Positions 26,113-35,255 of a DNA stretch of 64,000 nucleotides are shown one piece after another (the stretch's first letter is position 1; every line of letters begins with the position of its first letter). The position numbers and the translations under genes were made by a program. Under the pieces are notes generated by a model. The model had not been told where the DNA came from. It did not search any database and was given only the letters and a program-made list of their open reading frames with translations. Source of the stretch: Sediminibacterium sp. FEMGT703S (lineage in GTDB: Bacteria; Bacteroidota; Bacteroidia; Chitinophagales; Chitinophagaceae). Where the stretch lies: assembly GCA_002786355.1 (NCBI GenBank), contig PGCO01000003.1, positions 1 through 64,000 of the forward strand, read 5' to 3'.

Positions 26113-26307
26113 ATGCCAAATCCAAAACGCAGACATTCACAGCAGAGAAGTGCAAAAAGAAGAACGCACTATGTAGCACAAGAAGTTACATTGAGCAAAG
26201 ATTCAACTACCGGAGAAATTCATGTACGCCATCGTGCACATGTTAGCGAAGGAAAATTGTTCTATAAAGGAAAGTTAGTTGCTGAAAAAGCACCGTTGAA
26301 AGCGTAA
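26113..26307 (+). CDS. rpmF: 50S ribosomal protein L32
   Basis: A 64-residue basic ribosomal protein with the classic start MPNPKRRHSQQRSAKRRTH. It lacks the zinc-binding cysteines seen in some L32 forms. It sits between DUF177 and plsX, an order kept across many bacteria, and is probably co-transcribed with both. Confidence 0.97.
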   Translation: MPNPKRRHSQQRSAKRRTHYVAQEVTLSKDSTTGEIHVRHRAHVSEGKLFYKGKLVAEKAPLKA

Positions 26308-26342
26308 CCTTTACAGATCAGTTATACCCTTAGCTTACTGCA

Positions 26343-27290
26343 ATGAATATAGGAATAGACATGATGGGAGGAGATTTTGCACCGTTAGAAGCGGTGAAAG
26401 GAGTACTTCTGTACCTGTCTAAAAATAATATCGCAGTAAACTTATATTGCATAGGTGATGAAAATTCAGTACAACCTTTATTAAAGGAGTATGAAATTTC
26501 ATCGCCTAATTTGCATTTAATACATGCTCCTGAAATAATTGGGTACCATGAACACCCCACCAAAGCATTAAAAGAGAAACAAAAATCTTCTATTGCCATC
26601 GGGTTTCAATTATTAGCAACAGGCAAAATTGATGCATTCATAAGTGCAGGAAACACAGGCGCAATGTTAGTTGGCGCAATGTTTAGTATAAAGGCCATTG
26701 AAGGAGTGAGTAGACCTACGATAGCAACAGTAATCCCTAAACTGAATGGATCCACAGGTGTTTTATTAGATGTAGGATTAAATGCCGACTGTAAGCCTGA
26801 ACTACTCAATCAATTTGCCATACTAGGTAGTTTATATGCAGAGCATATACTTGGAATTGCAACACCATCTGTAGGATTGGTGAATGTAGGAGAAGAAGAA
26901 GGGAAAGGCAATATTTTAGCACAAGCCACCTACCCTCTTTTGAAAGATAATCATCAAATTAAATTCATAGGCAATATTGAAGGAAGGGATTTCTTTAATG
27001 AAAAAGCTGATGTAATGGTTTGTGATGGATTCACAGGGAATATTGTACTAAAAATGGCAGAGTCTTTTTATGACTTAGCAAAACAAAGAGGTCTTGGAAA
27101 TGACGAATATTTAAATCGCTTTCATTATGAGAACTATGGAGGCACTCCCGTTCTTGGAGTAGCTAAGCCTGTTATCATTGGGCATGGCATCAGTTCTGCA
27201 AAAGCTTTTTCAAATATGATTGCATTAGCAGAAAAAATGATTGCTAGCAATATTTGCACTAAGATGGCTGATTCGTTTCAAGCTTCTTAA
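26343..27290 (+). CDS. plsX: Phosphate acyltransferase PlsX
   Basis: Converts acyl-ACP and phosphate to acyl-phosphate, the donor for PlsY in phospholipid synthesis. The start MNIGIDMMGGDFAP, the SAGNTGAMLVGAMF loop and VCDGFTGNIVLKM are diagnostic; 315 residues is normal. It follows rpmF by 35 bp. In many bacteria fabH comes next, but here a PlsC-like acyltransferase gene does. Its partner plsY is also in the window, at 61471. Confidence 0.96.
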   Translation: MNIGIDMMGGDFAPLEAVKGVLLYLSKNNIAVNLYCIGDENSVQPLLKEYEISSPNLHLIHAPEIIGYHEHPTKALKEKQKSSIAIGFQLLATGKIDAFISAGNTGAMLVGAMFSIKAIEGVSRPTIATVIPKLNGSTGVLLDVGLNADCKPELLNQFAILGSLYAEHILGIATPSVGLVNVGEEEGKGNILAQATYPLLKDNHQIKFIGNIEGRDFFNEKADVMVCDGFTGNIVLKMAESFYDLAKQRGLGNDEYLNRFHYENYGGTPVLGVAKPVIIGHGISSAKAFSNMIALAEKMIASNICTKMADSFQAS

Positions 27291-27308
27291 CACCCCAAAA
27301 TAGTTACC

Positions 27309-27878
27309 ATGTACCGCAAAATTTGTATGTTTCTCTTGAAATTGAGCGGTTGGAAATTAGATACTAATTTACCTAAGGATATCCATAAATGCATTGTTAT
27401 TGCAGCTCCTCATACTAGCAATTGGGATTTTTGGTACATGATACTGTCCTTTGGCGTATATGGATTAAAAATTCGCTTTACCGTAAAGAAAGAATGGATG
27501 CAATTTCCATTTAGTTTAATCATGAAGCCACTAGGAGGAATTGCCATTGATAGAACACCAAGGAAAGATGGCAATAGACCTAGTTTTGTAGAGGCAATGA
27601 CACAATTGTTTGACGATCGTCAAGAATTAATTATTGTAATCACACCAGAAGGCACGAGAAGCAAACGTACAGAATGGAAGACTGGATTTTTTCATGTAGC
27701 CATTAATGCCAATGTGCCCATTTTATTAGGCTATGTAGATTATGGTAAAAAAATAGCGGGCATAGGAAAAACCGTTATTCCTACAACTTATCCAGCTACC
27801 ATGAAGGAAATAATGGATTTTTATTCTACCATTACGCCGAAACATCCACACTTATTTTCTGTTGATACCAACTATTAG
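27309..27878 (+). CDS. PlsC-like 1-acylglycerol-3-phosphate acyltransferase family protein
   Basis: A small acyltransferase of 189 residues. The HX4D catalytic motif is APHTSNWDFWYM (about 36-47) and the substrate motif is TPEGTRSKRTEWKTG. It lacks the N-terminal membrane helices of full-length PlsC, so it may associate with the membrane peripherally. Its position 18 bp after plsX supports a role in phosphatidic-acid or lipid remodelling, though other acyl acceptors are possible. Confidence 0.88.
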   Translation: MYRKICMFLLKLSGWKLDTNLPKDIHKCIVIAAPHTSNWDFWYMILSFGVYGLKIRFTVKKEWMQFPFSLIMKPLGGIAIDRTPRKDGNRPSFVEAMTQLFDDRQELIIVITPEGTRSKRTEWKTGFFHVAINANVPILLGYVDYGKKIAGIGKTVIPTTYPATMKEIMDFYSTITPKHPHLFSVDTNY

Positions 27879-27888
27879 GTCAAAACAA

Positions 27889-27896
27889 TACCTTTG
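27889..27896 (+). promoter_or_regulatory. -7 promoter element (TACCTTTG) upstream of cystathionine beta-synthase
   Basis: An exact TAnnTTTG match ending 21 bp before the ATG at 27918, the same spacing as at the DUF177 operon. The nearest upstream TTG (27862-27864) is 24 bp away, longer than ideal. It overlaps the extra codons of the ORF-track start, favouring the ATG at 27918. Confidence 0.55.
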
Positions 27897-27917
27897 TACA
27901 AACAAGCGTTCGTTTTT

Positions 27918-29273
27918 ATGTGGAAGAAAAATGTCTTAGAAACAATTGGGAACACTCCTATTATACAGTTAAACAAAGTATCTAAAGGTATTCCAGGAAC
28001 CATCCTAGCAAAAGTGGATTATTTTAATCCAGGCAACTCCATTAAAGATAGAATGGCCTTGAAAATGGTTGAAGTAGCGGAACAAGAAGGCAAGCTTAAG
28101 CCAGGAGGCACCATCATTGAAGGAACCAGTGGTAATACAGGAATGGGATTGGCCCTAGCTGCATGCGTGAAAGGGTACAAATGCATTTTTGTAACAACCG
28201 ATAAACAATCTAAAGAGAAAGCAGATATTTTAAAAGCTGTTGGCGCAGAAGTGATTGTTTGTCCTACCAATGTATTGCCAGAAGATCCAAGAAGTTATTA
28301 TAGTGTAGCAAAACGTTTGGGGAAAGAAATTCCAAACTCTATGTACATGAATCAGTACGATAATTTAGCCAATCGTCAAGCACATTATGAAAGTACAGGA
28401 CCTGAAATTTGGGAACAGACAGAAGGGAAAATTACACACTTAGTTTGTACAGCAGGAACAGGTGGAACCATTACTGGAACTGCTATGTATTTAAAAGAAA
28501 AAAATCCAAATATTCAAATTTGGGCCATTGATGTTTACGGTTCATTGTTGACCAATTACTATAAGACGGGCGAGATTGATATGAAATTTGTTCACCCATA
28601 TATCAGTGAAGGATTTGGGGAAGATTTTCTACCTGAAAACTATGATATGAGTGTGATTGATCATTTTGAACAAGTTACCGATAAAGATGGTGCGGTAATG
28701 GCAAGAAGAATTGCTAAAGAGGAAGGCTTATTTTGTGGATACAGCGCTGGTTCTTGCTTACAAGGATTAATACAACTCAAGGATAAACTACCCAGTGACG
28801 CAGTAGTTGTATGCATTTTTCATGATCATGGCAGTAGGTATGTAGGTAAAATTTATAATGACCAATGGATGATGGAAAGAGGTTTCTTAGACGTTAAAAC
28901 CTTTAAAGACATCGTAAATGGGAGGCATGCGAAAAGATTGGTTTCTATTAGTCCCGACAATACAGTAGCAGAAACAGTTGAGCTAATGAAGAAATATGAT
29001 ATTGAACATATACCGGTAATGCAAGATGGTCAACCCATTGGCGCTGTTAGTGAAAACGGATTATTTCAAAAAGTATTCAGCAATCCTGAAATCAAAAATG
29101 CAATTGTTAATAGTGTGATTGAACCTGCATATCCTGTTGTAGATTTTGACACTCCTGTTGAACGATTAGGCAGTTTAATCAATAAAGAAATTGGAGCAGT
29201 TTTAGCGAAAGACGAAAAAGGCGACTATCATATTGTGACCAAATATGATGTAATTCAAAGTCTCGCAAAATAG
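27918..29273 (+). CDS. Cystathionine beta-synthase with C-terminal CBS domains
   Basis: A PLP enzyme joining serine and homocysteine to cystathionine, or acting as cysteine synthase. The PLP lysine lies in NPGNSIKDRMALKM and the phosphate loop is GTSGNTGMGLA; catalytic domain about 1-320. Two CBS domains follow (about 335-452; VELMKKYDIEHIPVMQDGQPIGAV), suggesting allosteric control by an adenosyl ligand. The track start at 27894 is TTG; ATG at 27918 gives 452 residues. A LysR gene follows 6 bp downstream. Confidence 0.88.
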   Translation: MWKKNVLETIGNTPIIQLNKVSKGIPGTILAKVDYFNPGNSIKDRMALKMVEVAEQEGKLKPGGTIIEGTSGNTGMGLALAACVKGYKCIFVTTDKQSKEKADILKAVGAEVIVCPTNVLPEDPRSYYSVAKRLGKEIPNSMYMNQYDNLANRQAHYESTGPEIWEQTEGKITHLVCTAGTGGTITGTAMYLKEKNPNIQIWAIDVYGSLLTNYYKTGEIDMKFVHPYISEGFGEDFLPENYDMSVIDHFEQVTDKDGAVMARRIAKEEGLFCGYSAGSCLQGLIQLKDKLPSDAVVVCIFHDHGSRYVGKIYNDQWMMERGFLDVKTFKDIVNGRHAKRLVSISPDNTVAETVELMKKYDIEHIPVMQDGQPIGAVSENGLFQKVFSNPEIKNAIVNSVIEPAYPVVDFDTPVERLGSLINKEIGAVLAKDEKGDYHIVTKYDVIQSLAK

Positions 29274-29279
29274 TGTATC

Positions 29280-30179
29280 ATGATATCAATGCGACATGTG
29301 GTTTTCATGAATGTTGCAGAAGAACTGAGTTTTTCTAAAGCCAGTCAATTATTGTTTATTTCTCAGCCTGCAATCAGCAAACATATTCAATTGTTAGAAG
29401 AGCAATACAAAACTAAATTGTTTGAAAGAAAGGGTTTACAAATTGAATTAACAGCTGCTGGTAATCTATTGTATGAAAGACTTCAATTTGTAAAAGAAAT
29501 TGAACATAAAACTGAATTTGAACTATCAATTTTACATGATGCAATTCAAGCAAAGGGTAATTTAAAACTAGGTGCAAGCACCACTGTAGCCTTATACATA
29601 TTGCCTAAAGTCTTATCTAATTTTCATCAACAATATCAACAAATTGAAATTAGTGTATTGAATAGGAATTCAGCTTCGGTAAAAGATGCTCTGTTAGCAA
29701 AACAAATCAACTTGGGTATCATAGAAGAAAACAGCAAAGTCAATCAAATTCAATACACTCCATTTATCACCGATAAAGTGGTAGCTGTTTGCAGCAGTAA
29801 AAGTAAACTGCTAAAGAAAAGAAATTATTCCATTCATGAATTAATTCAATTGCCCATTGCTTTACGAGAAATAGGCAGTGGAACTTTAGCTGTATTAAAA
29901 AGATCATTAGCTAAACATAAAATTAATTTTGCTCAGTTGAATGTAAAAGTAAGATTGGGCGGAACAGAAGCCCTTAAGAATTTTCTTTTAGAATCCGACT
30001 CTTTAGGTTTTCTTCCTAGAATATCGATAGCAAAAGAATTAAAAGCTGGAGAATTAAAAGAAATTACTATTGAAGGTCTTGCTTTACAAAGACAATTCTT
30101 CTTTATAGAGCGAAAAGGAGAAAACAGTGATTTAAATAAGTGTTTTATTAAAATGGCTAAATCTATCTATAACTTGTAG
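29280..30179 (+). CDS. LysR-family transcriptional regulator
   Basis: A 299-residue LTTR. The winged helix-turn-helix is at residues about 5-65 (ELSFSKASQLLFISQPAISKHI), followed by a periplasmic-binding-like effector domain (about 90-295). LysR proteins of the CysB/CysL type commonly control sulfur and cysteine genes; placement 6 bp behind cystathionine beta-synthase suggests that role by context only. It could autoregulate this two-gene unit. Confidence 0.9.
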   Translation: MISMRHVVFMNVAEELSFSKASQLLFISQPAISKHIQLLEEQYKTKLFERKGLQIELTAAGNLLYERLQFVKEIEHKTEFELSILHDAIQAKGNLKLGASTTVALYILPKVLSNFHQQYQQIEISVLNRNSASVKDALLAKQINLGIIEENSKVNQIQYTPFITDKVVAVCSSKSKLLKKRNYSIHELIQLPIALREIGSGTLAVLKRSLAKHKINFAQLNVKVRLGGTEALKNFLLESDSLGFLPRISIAKELKAGELKEITIEGLALQRQFFFIERKGENSDLNKCFIKMAKSIYNL

Positions 30180-30203
30180 TTATTGAATATAACTATTTAA
30201 TCA

Positions 30204-30233
30204 TTTGATGTTATTTACTGCCAGGTAAATTTG
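30204..30233 (+). promoter_or_regulatory. Promoter-like element just upstream of threonine synthase
   Basis: TTTG (30204-30207) and TAAATTTG (30226-30233) are separated by 18 bp, an exact -7 element. It ends only 4 bp before the ATG at 30238, so transcription would begin at or next to the start codon, giving a leaderless or nearly leaderless mRNA if the promoter is real. Confidence 0.5.
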
Positions 30234-30237
30234 CAGC

Positions 30238-31398
30238 ATGAATAACCATCGCTTCAACGGGTCATTGATTAACCATCTTGTATGTAGCAAATGCAATACT
30301 TTCTTTGATCATCAAGTAGTTCAGACTTTCGCTACATGCTGCAATGTTCCATTGTCTGCAGAATATGATTTGAGGAATCAATCCATTAAAGAAATTATTG
30401 CAAATGATTATTCAATGTGGAGGTATCATTTTGCATTACCCATTTTAGATTCAAGCAATATTGTATCCTTAAATGAAGGCTACACTCCTATTAGCCATCT
30501 GAATAAATTATCGAATCAATTGAGTTTAAATGCGCTTTATTTAAAAGACGAATCTGTAAATCCTACTGGTTCATTTAAGGCAAGGGGATTGAGTATGGGC
30601 GTTTCTAAAGCAAAAGAATTGGGAATTAAACGAATGGTTATTCCAACAGCGGGTAATGCAGGCGGTGCTATGAGTGCTTACTGTGCCAAAGCAGGTATTG
30701 AAGCAACAGTTGTTATGCCTAAACATACTGCTGATACATTAAAAGAAGAATGCAGATTATATGGAGCCAATCTAATTCAGATGGATGGACTAATAGACCT
30801 ATGCGGGAAAAAAGCAAGAGAAATAGCTGCTTCAACAGGAGCTTTTGATATGTCTACCATGAAAGAACCCTATCGATTAGAAGGAAAGAAAACATTAGGT
30901 TATGAAATTGCGGAGCAATTCAATTGGGAACTTCCTGATATCATTGTTTATCCTGCAGGAGGCGGCACAGGTTTAATTGGTATTTGGAAAGCTTTTAAAG
31001 AATTGGTTTCAATGGGAGCCGTTAAAGGGCTTCTACCTAAAATGGTTTTAGTACAGTCTGTTGAATGTAGCCCAATGGTTCATTTATTTAATGATGGACA
31101 GCTACCCATCAACTATTCTCCAAAACCTTCTGCTGCTTTAGGGTTAGCTGTTCCATACCCTTTTGCAACCGCTATGATGTTAGCAGTATTAAAAGAAAGC
31201 AACGGTATTGCATTAACTGTAACAGAAGAAGAAATGGAAATGGGCGTTGAAGCAATTGCTAAAATTGAGGGAGTATTATTAAGTCCTGAAGGTGCGGCCA
31301 CTTATAAAGCCACACAAAAATTATTTGAATTAGGTTGGGTAAAAAATACAGACAAAGTATTATTAGTAAATACAGGTTCTTGGTATAAGTACCGATAA
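30238..31398 (+). CDS. thrC: Threonine synthase
   Basis: Converts O-phosphohomoserine to threonine with PLP. The PLP lysine is in NPTGSFKARG and the phosphate-binding glycine loop is TAGNAGGAMSAY; the C-terminal part has VYPAGGGTGLIG. An N-terminal stretch LVCSKCNTFFD followed by ATCCN resembles a zinc ribbon, seen in some fold-II threonine synthases. Length 386 residues. It follows the LysR gene by 58 bp and has its own promoter-like element very close to the ATG. Other fold-II PLP lyases are less likely. Confidence 0.87.
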   Translation: MNNHRFNGSLINHLVCSKCNTFFDHQVVQTFATCCNVPLSAEYDLRNQSIKEIIANDYSMWRYHFALPILDSSNIVSLNEGYTPISHLNKLSNQLSLNALYLKDESVNPTGSFKARGLSMGVSKAKELGIKRMVIPTAGNAGGAMSAYCAKAGIEATVVMPKHTADTLKEECRLYGANLIQMDGLIDLCGKKAREIAASTGAFDMSTMKEPYRLEGKKTLGYEIAEQFNWELPDIIVYPAGGGTGLIGIWKAFKELVSMGAVKGLLPKMVLVQSVECSPMVHLFNDGQLPINYSPKPSAALGLAVPYPFATAMMLAVLKESNGIALTVTEEEMEMGVEAIAKIEGVLLSPEGAATYKATQKLFELGWVKNTDKVLLVNTGSWYKYR

Positions 31399-31417
31399 AA
31401 TAAAACTTAGGTTCAGG

Positions 31418-32242
31418 CTATATGAACCAAAGGGTTACTTTAAATACAATGAATCTGTATGCAAAAATGAAGAACAATATATGTAATAAAGTAAACAACA
31501 TACTTTTTAGAACCGTTCTTAATGTAGATTCATTGAACATCAATTTAAACGCAATAGCATTGTAAATAAAAAATGCGACAAAGCTAATTAAAGCAAAAAA
31601 CTCATCTGAAATAAGGTCTTTATTCAGCCTAAAAACAGCTCCTATCAATATCATTAAGATTGGGAAAAGAATAAAAATCAACAAGATAAAAATGGTGTTG
31701 ATTTCAGTTGCCAAGATAACATGATCAAAAAGCCATTTTCGCTGCTTAAAATAGAGTATGTATAAAAAAGCAGTAGACGATACAATAAATAAAAAGAGTA
31801 ACACTTTAGACAAACTCTTTGATTTTTGCCCATACTGAATAGCTAGTTCTGCCTCAGTAAGAGTAGAATTTGCTAATTTTTTTTCGATGGCTGCAATGGC
31901 ATTACTTCCGTAAACTGAATTCTCTTTAAAGTATCGGTACTCTTGGTTAAGTCCTGAATACATTGGATTCAACAAATAAACAATCACCACCATTAAAAAA
32001 AGTGAAATTGGTTTGTAGTACTTTTTGCGTATCCCAGCACAATAATCTACTGTTAGCTTACCCGGATGTAATAAGATGGTTTTGAGACTAGTAAAAAAAC
32101 TCCCTTCAAAATGGGTGAGAAAGTGGAATGCTTCTTCAAAAATATGCGCTAATGACTTGTCTTTTTCGGAATATTTTTTTTGGCCACAGAATGAGCAAAA
32201 TTTTCCTGTAATTTGTTTGCCACAGTTTTTACAACATTCCAT
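31418..32242 (-). CDS. DUF3667 membrane protein with N-terminal zinc ribbon
   Basis: A 274-residue protein opening with a zinc ribbon (CKNCGKQITGKFCSFCGQK, two CxxC pairs) followed by the DUF3667 segment LAHIFEEAFHFLTHFEGSFFTSLKTILLHPG. About five hydrophobic helices fill the rest. The function of the family is not known. It is convergent with threonine synthase across an 18-bp gap and divergent from the BtuF-like gene. Confidence 0.88.
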   Translation of the reverse strand: MECCKNCGKQITGKFCSFCGQKKYSEKDKSLAHIFEEAFHFLTHFEGSFFTSLKTILLHPGKLTVDYCAGIRKKYYKPISLFLMVVIVYLLNPMYSGLNQEYRYFKENSVYGSNAIAAIEKKLANSTLTEAELAIQYGQKSKSLSKVLLFLFIVSSTAFLYILYFKQRKWLFDHVILATEINTIFILLIFILFPILMILIGAVFRLNKDLISDEFFALISFVAFFIYNAIAFKLMFNESTLRTVLKSMLFTLLHILFFIFAYRFIVFKVTLWFI

Positions 32243-32331
32243 TCATTGAAATTTTAGAATTTAATAAAAGGCGTATACTTATATCCTCAAATTAACAGAT
32301 TAATTTTATATGCTAATTAAAAAATGAGTTC

Positions 32332-33105
32332 ATGTTCAGTAATCAATTAAGAATTGTTTCTTTGGTGCCAAGTATTACTGAGCTTCTATTTAGTTTAGGC
32401 TTAAATGAGCAAGTAGTTGGCATCACTAAATTTTGTGTTCATCCACCTGAATGGTTTAAAACAAAATCAAGGATTGGGGGGACCAAAAATATAGCTATTG
32501 AAAAAATAAAAGCTTTAGCCCCTACCCTCGTATTCGCCAATAAAGAGGAAAATGTAAAGGAACAAGTTGAAGCTTTAGGGGAATTTACCAAAATTCACTT
32601 AACCGATATTTCTAATTTGGAAGATGCCATAAAGATGATTCAAGAAATTGGGGAGCTCACTTATACCCAAACTAAAGCCGAGGACCTAATCAATAAGATC
32701 CAAGACTGTTTTAATGATTTAAGTACCCTATTGAATTCACAGCAGCTACAATCCACCCCTTGTGCATACCTTATTTGGCAAGACCCTTATATGACCATTG
32801 GTGGCGACACGTATATTAATCATATGTTGTCTTTAGCAGGGTTTAAAAATATTTTTGACAATCAACTTAGGTACCCAACAATTTCATTATCGCAAATAGA
32901 ACAATTGAATGGGGATATTATTTTTTTATCAAGCGAGCCATTTCCTTTTAAACAAAAACATATTGATGAATTGCAAAAAAAGTTTCCTGGTAAGCTGATT
33001 TTATTAGTGGATGGAGAGATGTTCAGTTGGTATGGTAGTCGCCTAGTGCATGCAGCAAAATATTTTTATGCGTTAAATAAAACCGTTATTTCCCATCTTT
33101 CTTAA
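32332..33105 (+). CDS. Helical-backbone metal receptor (BtuF-like), apparently not exported
   Basis: A 257-residue protein of the cobalamin/siderophore binding-protein fold. The N-terminus RIVSLVPSITELLFSLGL and the central CAYLIWQDPYMTIGGDTYIN are typical of BtuF relatives. It begins straight into the fold with no signal peptide or lipobox, unlike transporter-linked BtuF. No permease or ATPase gene is adjacent. It could be a cytoplasmic cobalamin-binding protein, or a start codon may have been lost upstream. Confidence 0.8.
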   Translation: MFSNQLRIVSLVPSITELLFSLGLNEQVVGITKFCVHPPEWFKTKSRIGGTKNIAIEKIKALAPTLVFANKEENVKEQVEALGEFTKIHLTDISNLEDAIKMIQEIGELTYTQTKAEDLINKIQDCFNDLSTLLNSQQLQSTPCAYLIWQDPYMTIGGDTYINHMLSLAGFKNIFDNQLRYPTISLSQIEQLNGDIIFLSSEPFPFKQKHIDELQKKFPGKLILLVDGEMFSWYGSRLVHAAKYFYALNKTVISHLS

Positions 33106-33143
33106 GCCATGGCTTTTTGATACGTTTTTTGTATCTTAGCCAT

Positions 33144-34211
33144 ATGAAAAAATACAGCTCAGGCGTTTTATTTGGAGACGAATTAGAAGCATTGTACAAA
33201 GATGCCAAAGACAATCAGTTTGCGCTCCCTGCCGTTAATACTATTGGAACCAATACCATTAACGCAACTTTAGAAACCGCCGCTAAAGTGAATTCCCCGG
33301 TAATCATTCAATTTTCGAATGGAGGTGCACAGTTTGTAGCAGGTAAAGGGATGCCCAATGAAGCCCTCCAAGGGAATATTTCTGGTGGCGTTTCTGGTGC
33401 ATTGCATATTCACAATGTTGCCAAATACTATGGCGTTCCAGTTGTATTACATACGGATCATGCTGCAAAAAAATGGTTGCCATGGGTAAGCGGTTTGATT
33501 GATGCAGGTGAACAATATTTTAAAGAAAAGGGACGTCCTTTATATAGTTCACATATGCTTGATTTATCAGAAGAACCCCTTGAAGAAAATATAGCTACTT
33601 CTGTTGAATTTTATAAGCGTATGGCTCCTCTGGGCATGAGCATTGAAATTGAATTAGGCGTAACTGGTGGCGAAGAAGATGGTGTTGACAATAGTGATGT
33701 TGAAAATGATAAATTATATACCCAACCTCAACACGTTGCTTATTCTTATACAGAGTTGAGTAAAGTAGGTAATATGTTCACTGTTGCTGCAGCTTTTGGA
33801 AATGTACACGGTGTTTATAAGCCAGGGAATGTTGAATTAAGACCAGAAATTTTAAAAAATAGCCAAGATTTTATTCAAGCTGAATTGAAGACAGGTCCTA
33901 AACCTGTTTATTTTGTATTCCATGGTGGTAGTGGATCTCCTCAACACCAAATTAGAGAAGCAATTGGATACGGTGCCATTAAGATGAATATTGATACCGA
34001 CTTACAATGGGCTTTCTGGGAAGGGGTAAAAGACTTCTACCAAAAGAACGAAGCTTATTTACAAGGCCAATTAGGCAACCCTGAAGGAGCCGATAAACCT
34101 AATAAGAAGTTTTACGATCCAAGGGTATGGTTAAGAAAAGCTGAAGAAAGCTTCTCTAAAAGACTAGAAGTAGCTTTTGAAGACCTCAATTGTATTAATA
34201 GAAACGCATAA
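33144..34211 (+). CDS. fbaA: Class II fructose-bisphosphate aldolase
   Basis: Cleaves fructose 1,6-bisphosphate in glycolysis and runs in reverse in gluconeogenesis. The zinc ligands lie in VVLHTDHAAKKWLP and FGNVHGVYKPG, and FHGGSGS binds phosphate; these match the class IIA E. coli FbaA type, as does the length of 355 residues. The track start at 33117 is TTG; the ATG at 33144 (MKKYSSGVLFGDE) is the family start. A strong terminator follows. Confidence 0.95.
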   Translation: MKKYSSGVLFGDELEALYKDAKDNQFALPAVNTIGTNTINATLETAAKVNSPVIIQFSNGGAQFVAGKGMPNEALQGNISGGVSGALHIHNVAKYYGVPVVLHTDHAAKKWLPWVSGLIDAGEQYFKEKGRPLYSSHMLDLSEEPLEENIATSVEFYKRMAPLGMSIEIELGVTGGEEDGVDNSDVENDKLYTQPQHVAYSYTELSKVGNMFTVAAAFGNVHGVYKPGNVELRPEILKNSQDFIQAELKTGPKPVYFVFHGGSGSPQHQIREAIGYGAIKMNIDTDLQWAFWEGVKDFYQKNEAYLQGQLGNPEGADKPNKKFYDPRVWLRKAEESFSKRLEVAFEDLNCINRNA

Positions 34212-34233
34212 TTTTTATAGATAAGCACAAATG

Positions 34234-34267
34234 AACTCCAAACGGTGATTAAACACTGTTTGGAGTT
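34234..34267 (+). terminator. Intrinsic terminator after aldolase gene
   Basis: AACTCCAAACGGTG and CACTGTTTGGAGTT form a 14-bp stem with one G-U pair around a 6-base loop (ATTAAA), followed by TATATTTT. It starts 22 bp after the aldolase stop codon. Confidence 0.85.
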
Positions 34268-34328
34268 TATATTTTGAGCCAATTATTTGATAATTGATTA
34301 TCTTTCCGCCCCAATTTGATTGCACGAT

Positions 34329-35255
34329 ATGAAAAAAGAGCGTGAAGAAGACATAGAAAAGAATTTAACAGGCAGTGATGAATCTACACAACCAGTAGAG
34401 CCTGCAAAGTCAAGATGGTTTACTCGTAAAAGTAGAAATATCCAGACTTCTACAGCAGATAAAAAGGAAACGCCTGAAGGTCTCTGGAATAAATGTCCGG
34501 AGTGCAGTTATATCTGTACAACCAACGAATTAAAAGAGAATCTTTTTGTTTGCTTAAAATGTAACCACCATCACCGTATAGGTAGTGAAGAGTATTTTGA
34601 TATTATTTTCGACAATAAGGATTACACCATCCTATATGATGAAATTAAAAGCAAAGACTTCTTAGGTTTTACAGATCTTAAGCCATACCAGAAAAGACTA
34701 GATGATATACACGCAAAAACAAATTTAAAAGACTCCATGCGTGTTGCTGTTGGAAAAGCCAACGGAGAAGCATTGGTTATTGCTTGTATGGACTTTGAAT
34801 TTATTGGTGGCTCATTAGGAAGTGTGATGGGAGAGAAATTTAGCCGAGCAGTAGATTATTGTATTGAACATAAATTACCCTATCTAGTCATTAGCAAAAG
34901 TGGTGGTGCTCGTATGATGGAAAGTGCTTTCAGCTTAATGCAATTGGCTAAAACCAGTGGTAAGCTTTCGCAACTTAGTGATGCCAAATTACCTTATATC
35001 TCTATGCTTACCGATCCTACTTTTGGTGGAATTTCGGCAAGCTTTGGAATGTTAGGAGATTTAAATATTGCTGAACCGGGTGCTTTAATTGGATTTGCTG
35101 GACCAAGGGTAATTAAAGAAACAATTAAAAAAGATCTTCCAGAAGGCTTCCAAAGAAGTGAATTTTTATTAGAGCATGGTTTCTTAGATTTTATTGTTGA
35201 CAGGAAAAACCTGAAAGACAAATTAGCACAGCTCGTGCAATTATTCCGAAGCTAA
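34329..35255 (+). CDS. accD: Acetyl-CoA carboxylase carboxyltransferase subunit beta
   Basis: Forms the beta half of the carboxyltransferase that makes malonyl-CoA. A zinc ribbon (CPECSYIC and CLKCNHHH) precedes the crotonase-like domain, with SKSGGARMMESAFSLMQ and DPTFGGISASFGMLGD visible. The extra 40 or so residues before the ribbon are charged and probably disordered. The track start is TTG; ATG at 34329 gives 308 residues. It overlaps smpB as TAATG, so the two are coupled. Confidence 0.95.
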   Translation: MKKEREEDIEKNLTGSDESTQPVEPAKSRWFTRKSRNIQTSTADKKETPEGLWNKCPECSYICTTNELKENLFVCLKCNHHHRIGSEEYFDIIFDNKDYTILYDEIKSKDFLGFTDLKPYQKRLDDIHAKTNLKDSMRVAVGKANGEALVIACMDFEFIGGSLGSVMGEKFSRAVDYCIEHKLPYLVISKSGGARMMESAFSLMQLAKTSGKLSQLSDAKLPYISMLTDPTFGGISASFGMLGDLNIAEPGALIGFAGPRVIKETIKKDLPEGFQRSEFLLEHGFLDFIVDRKNLKDKLAQLVQLFRS

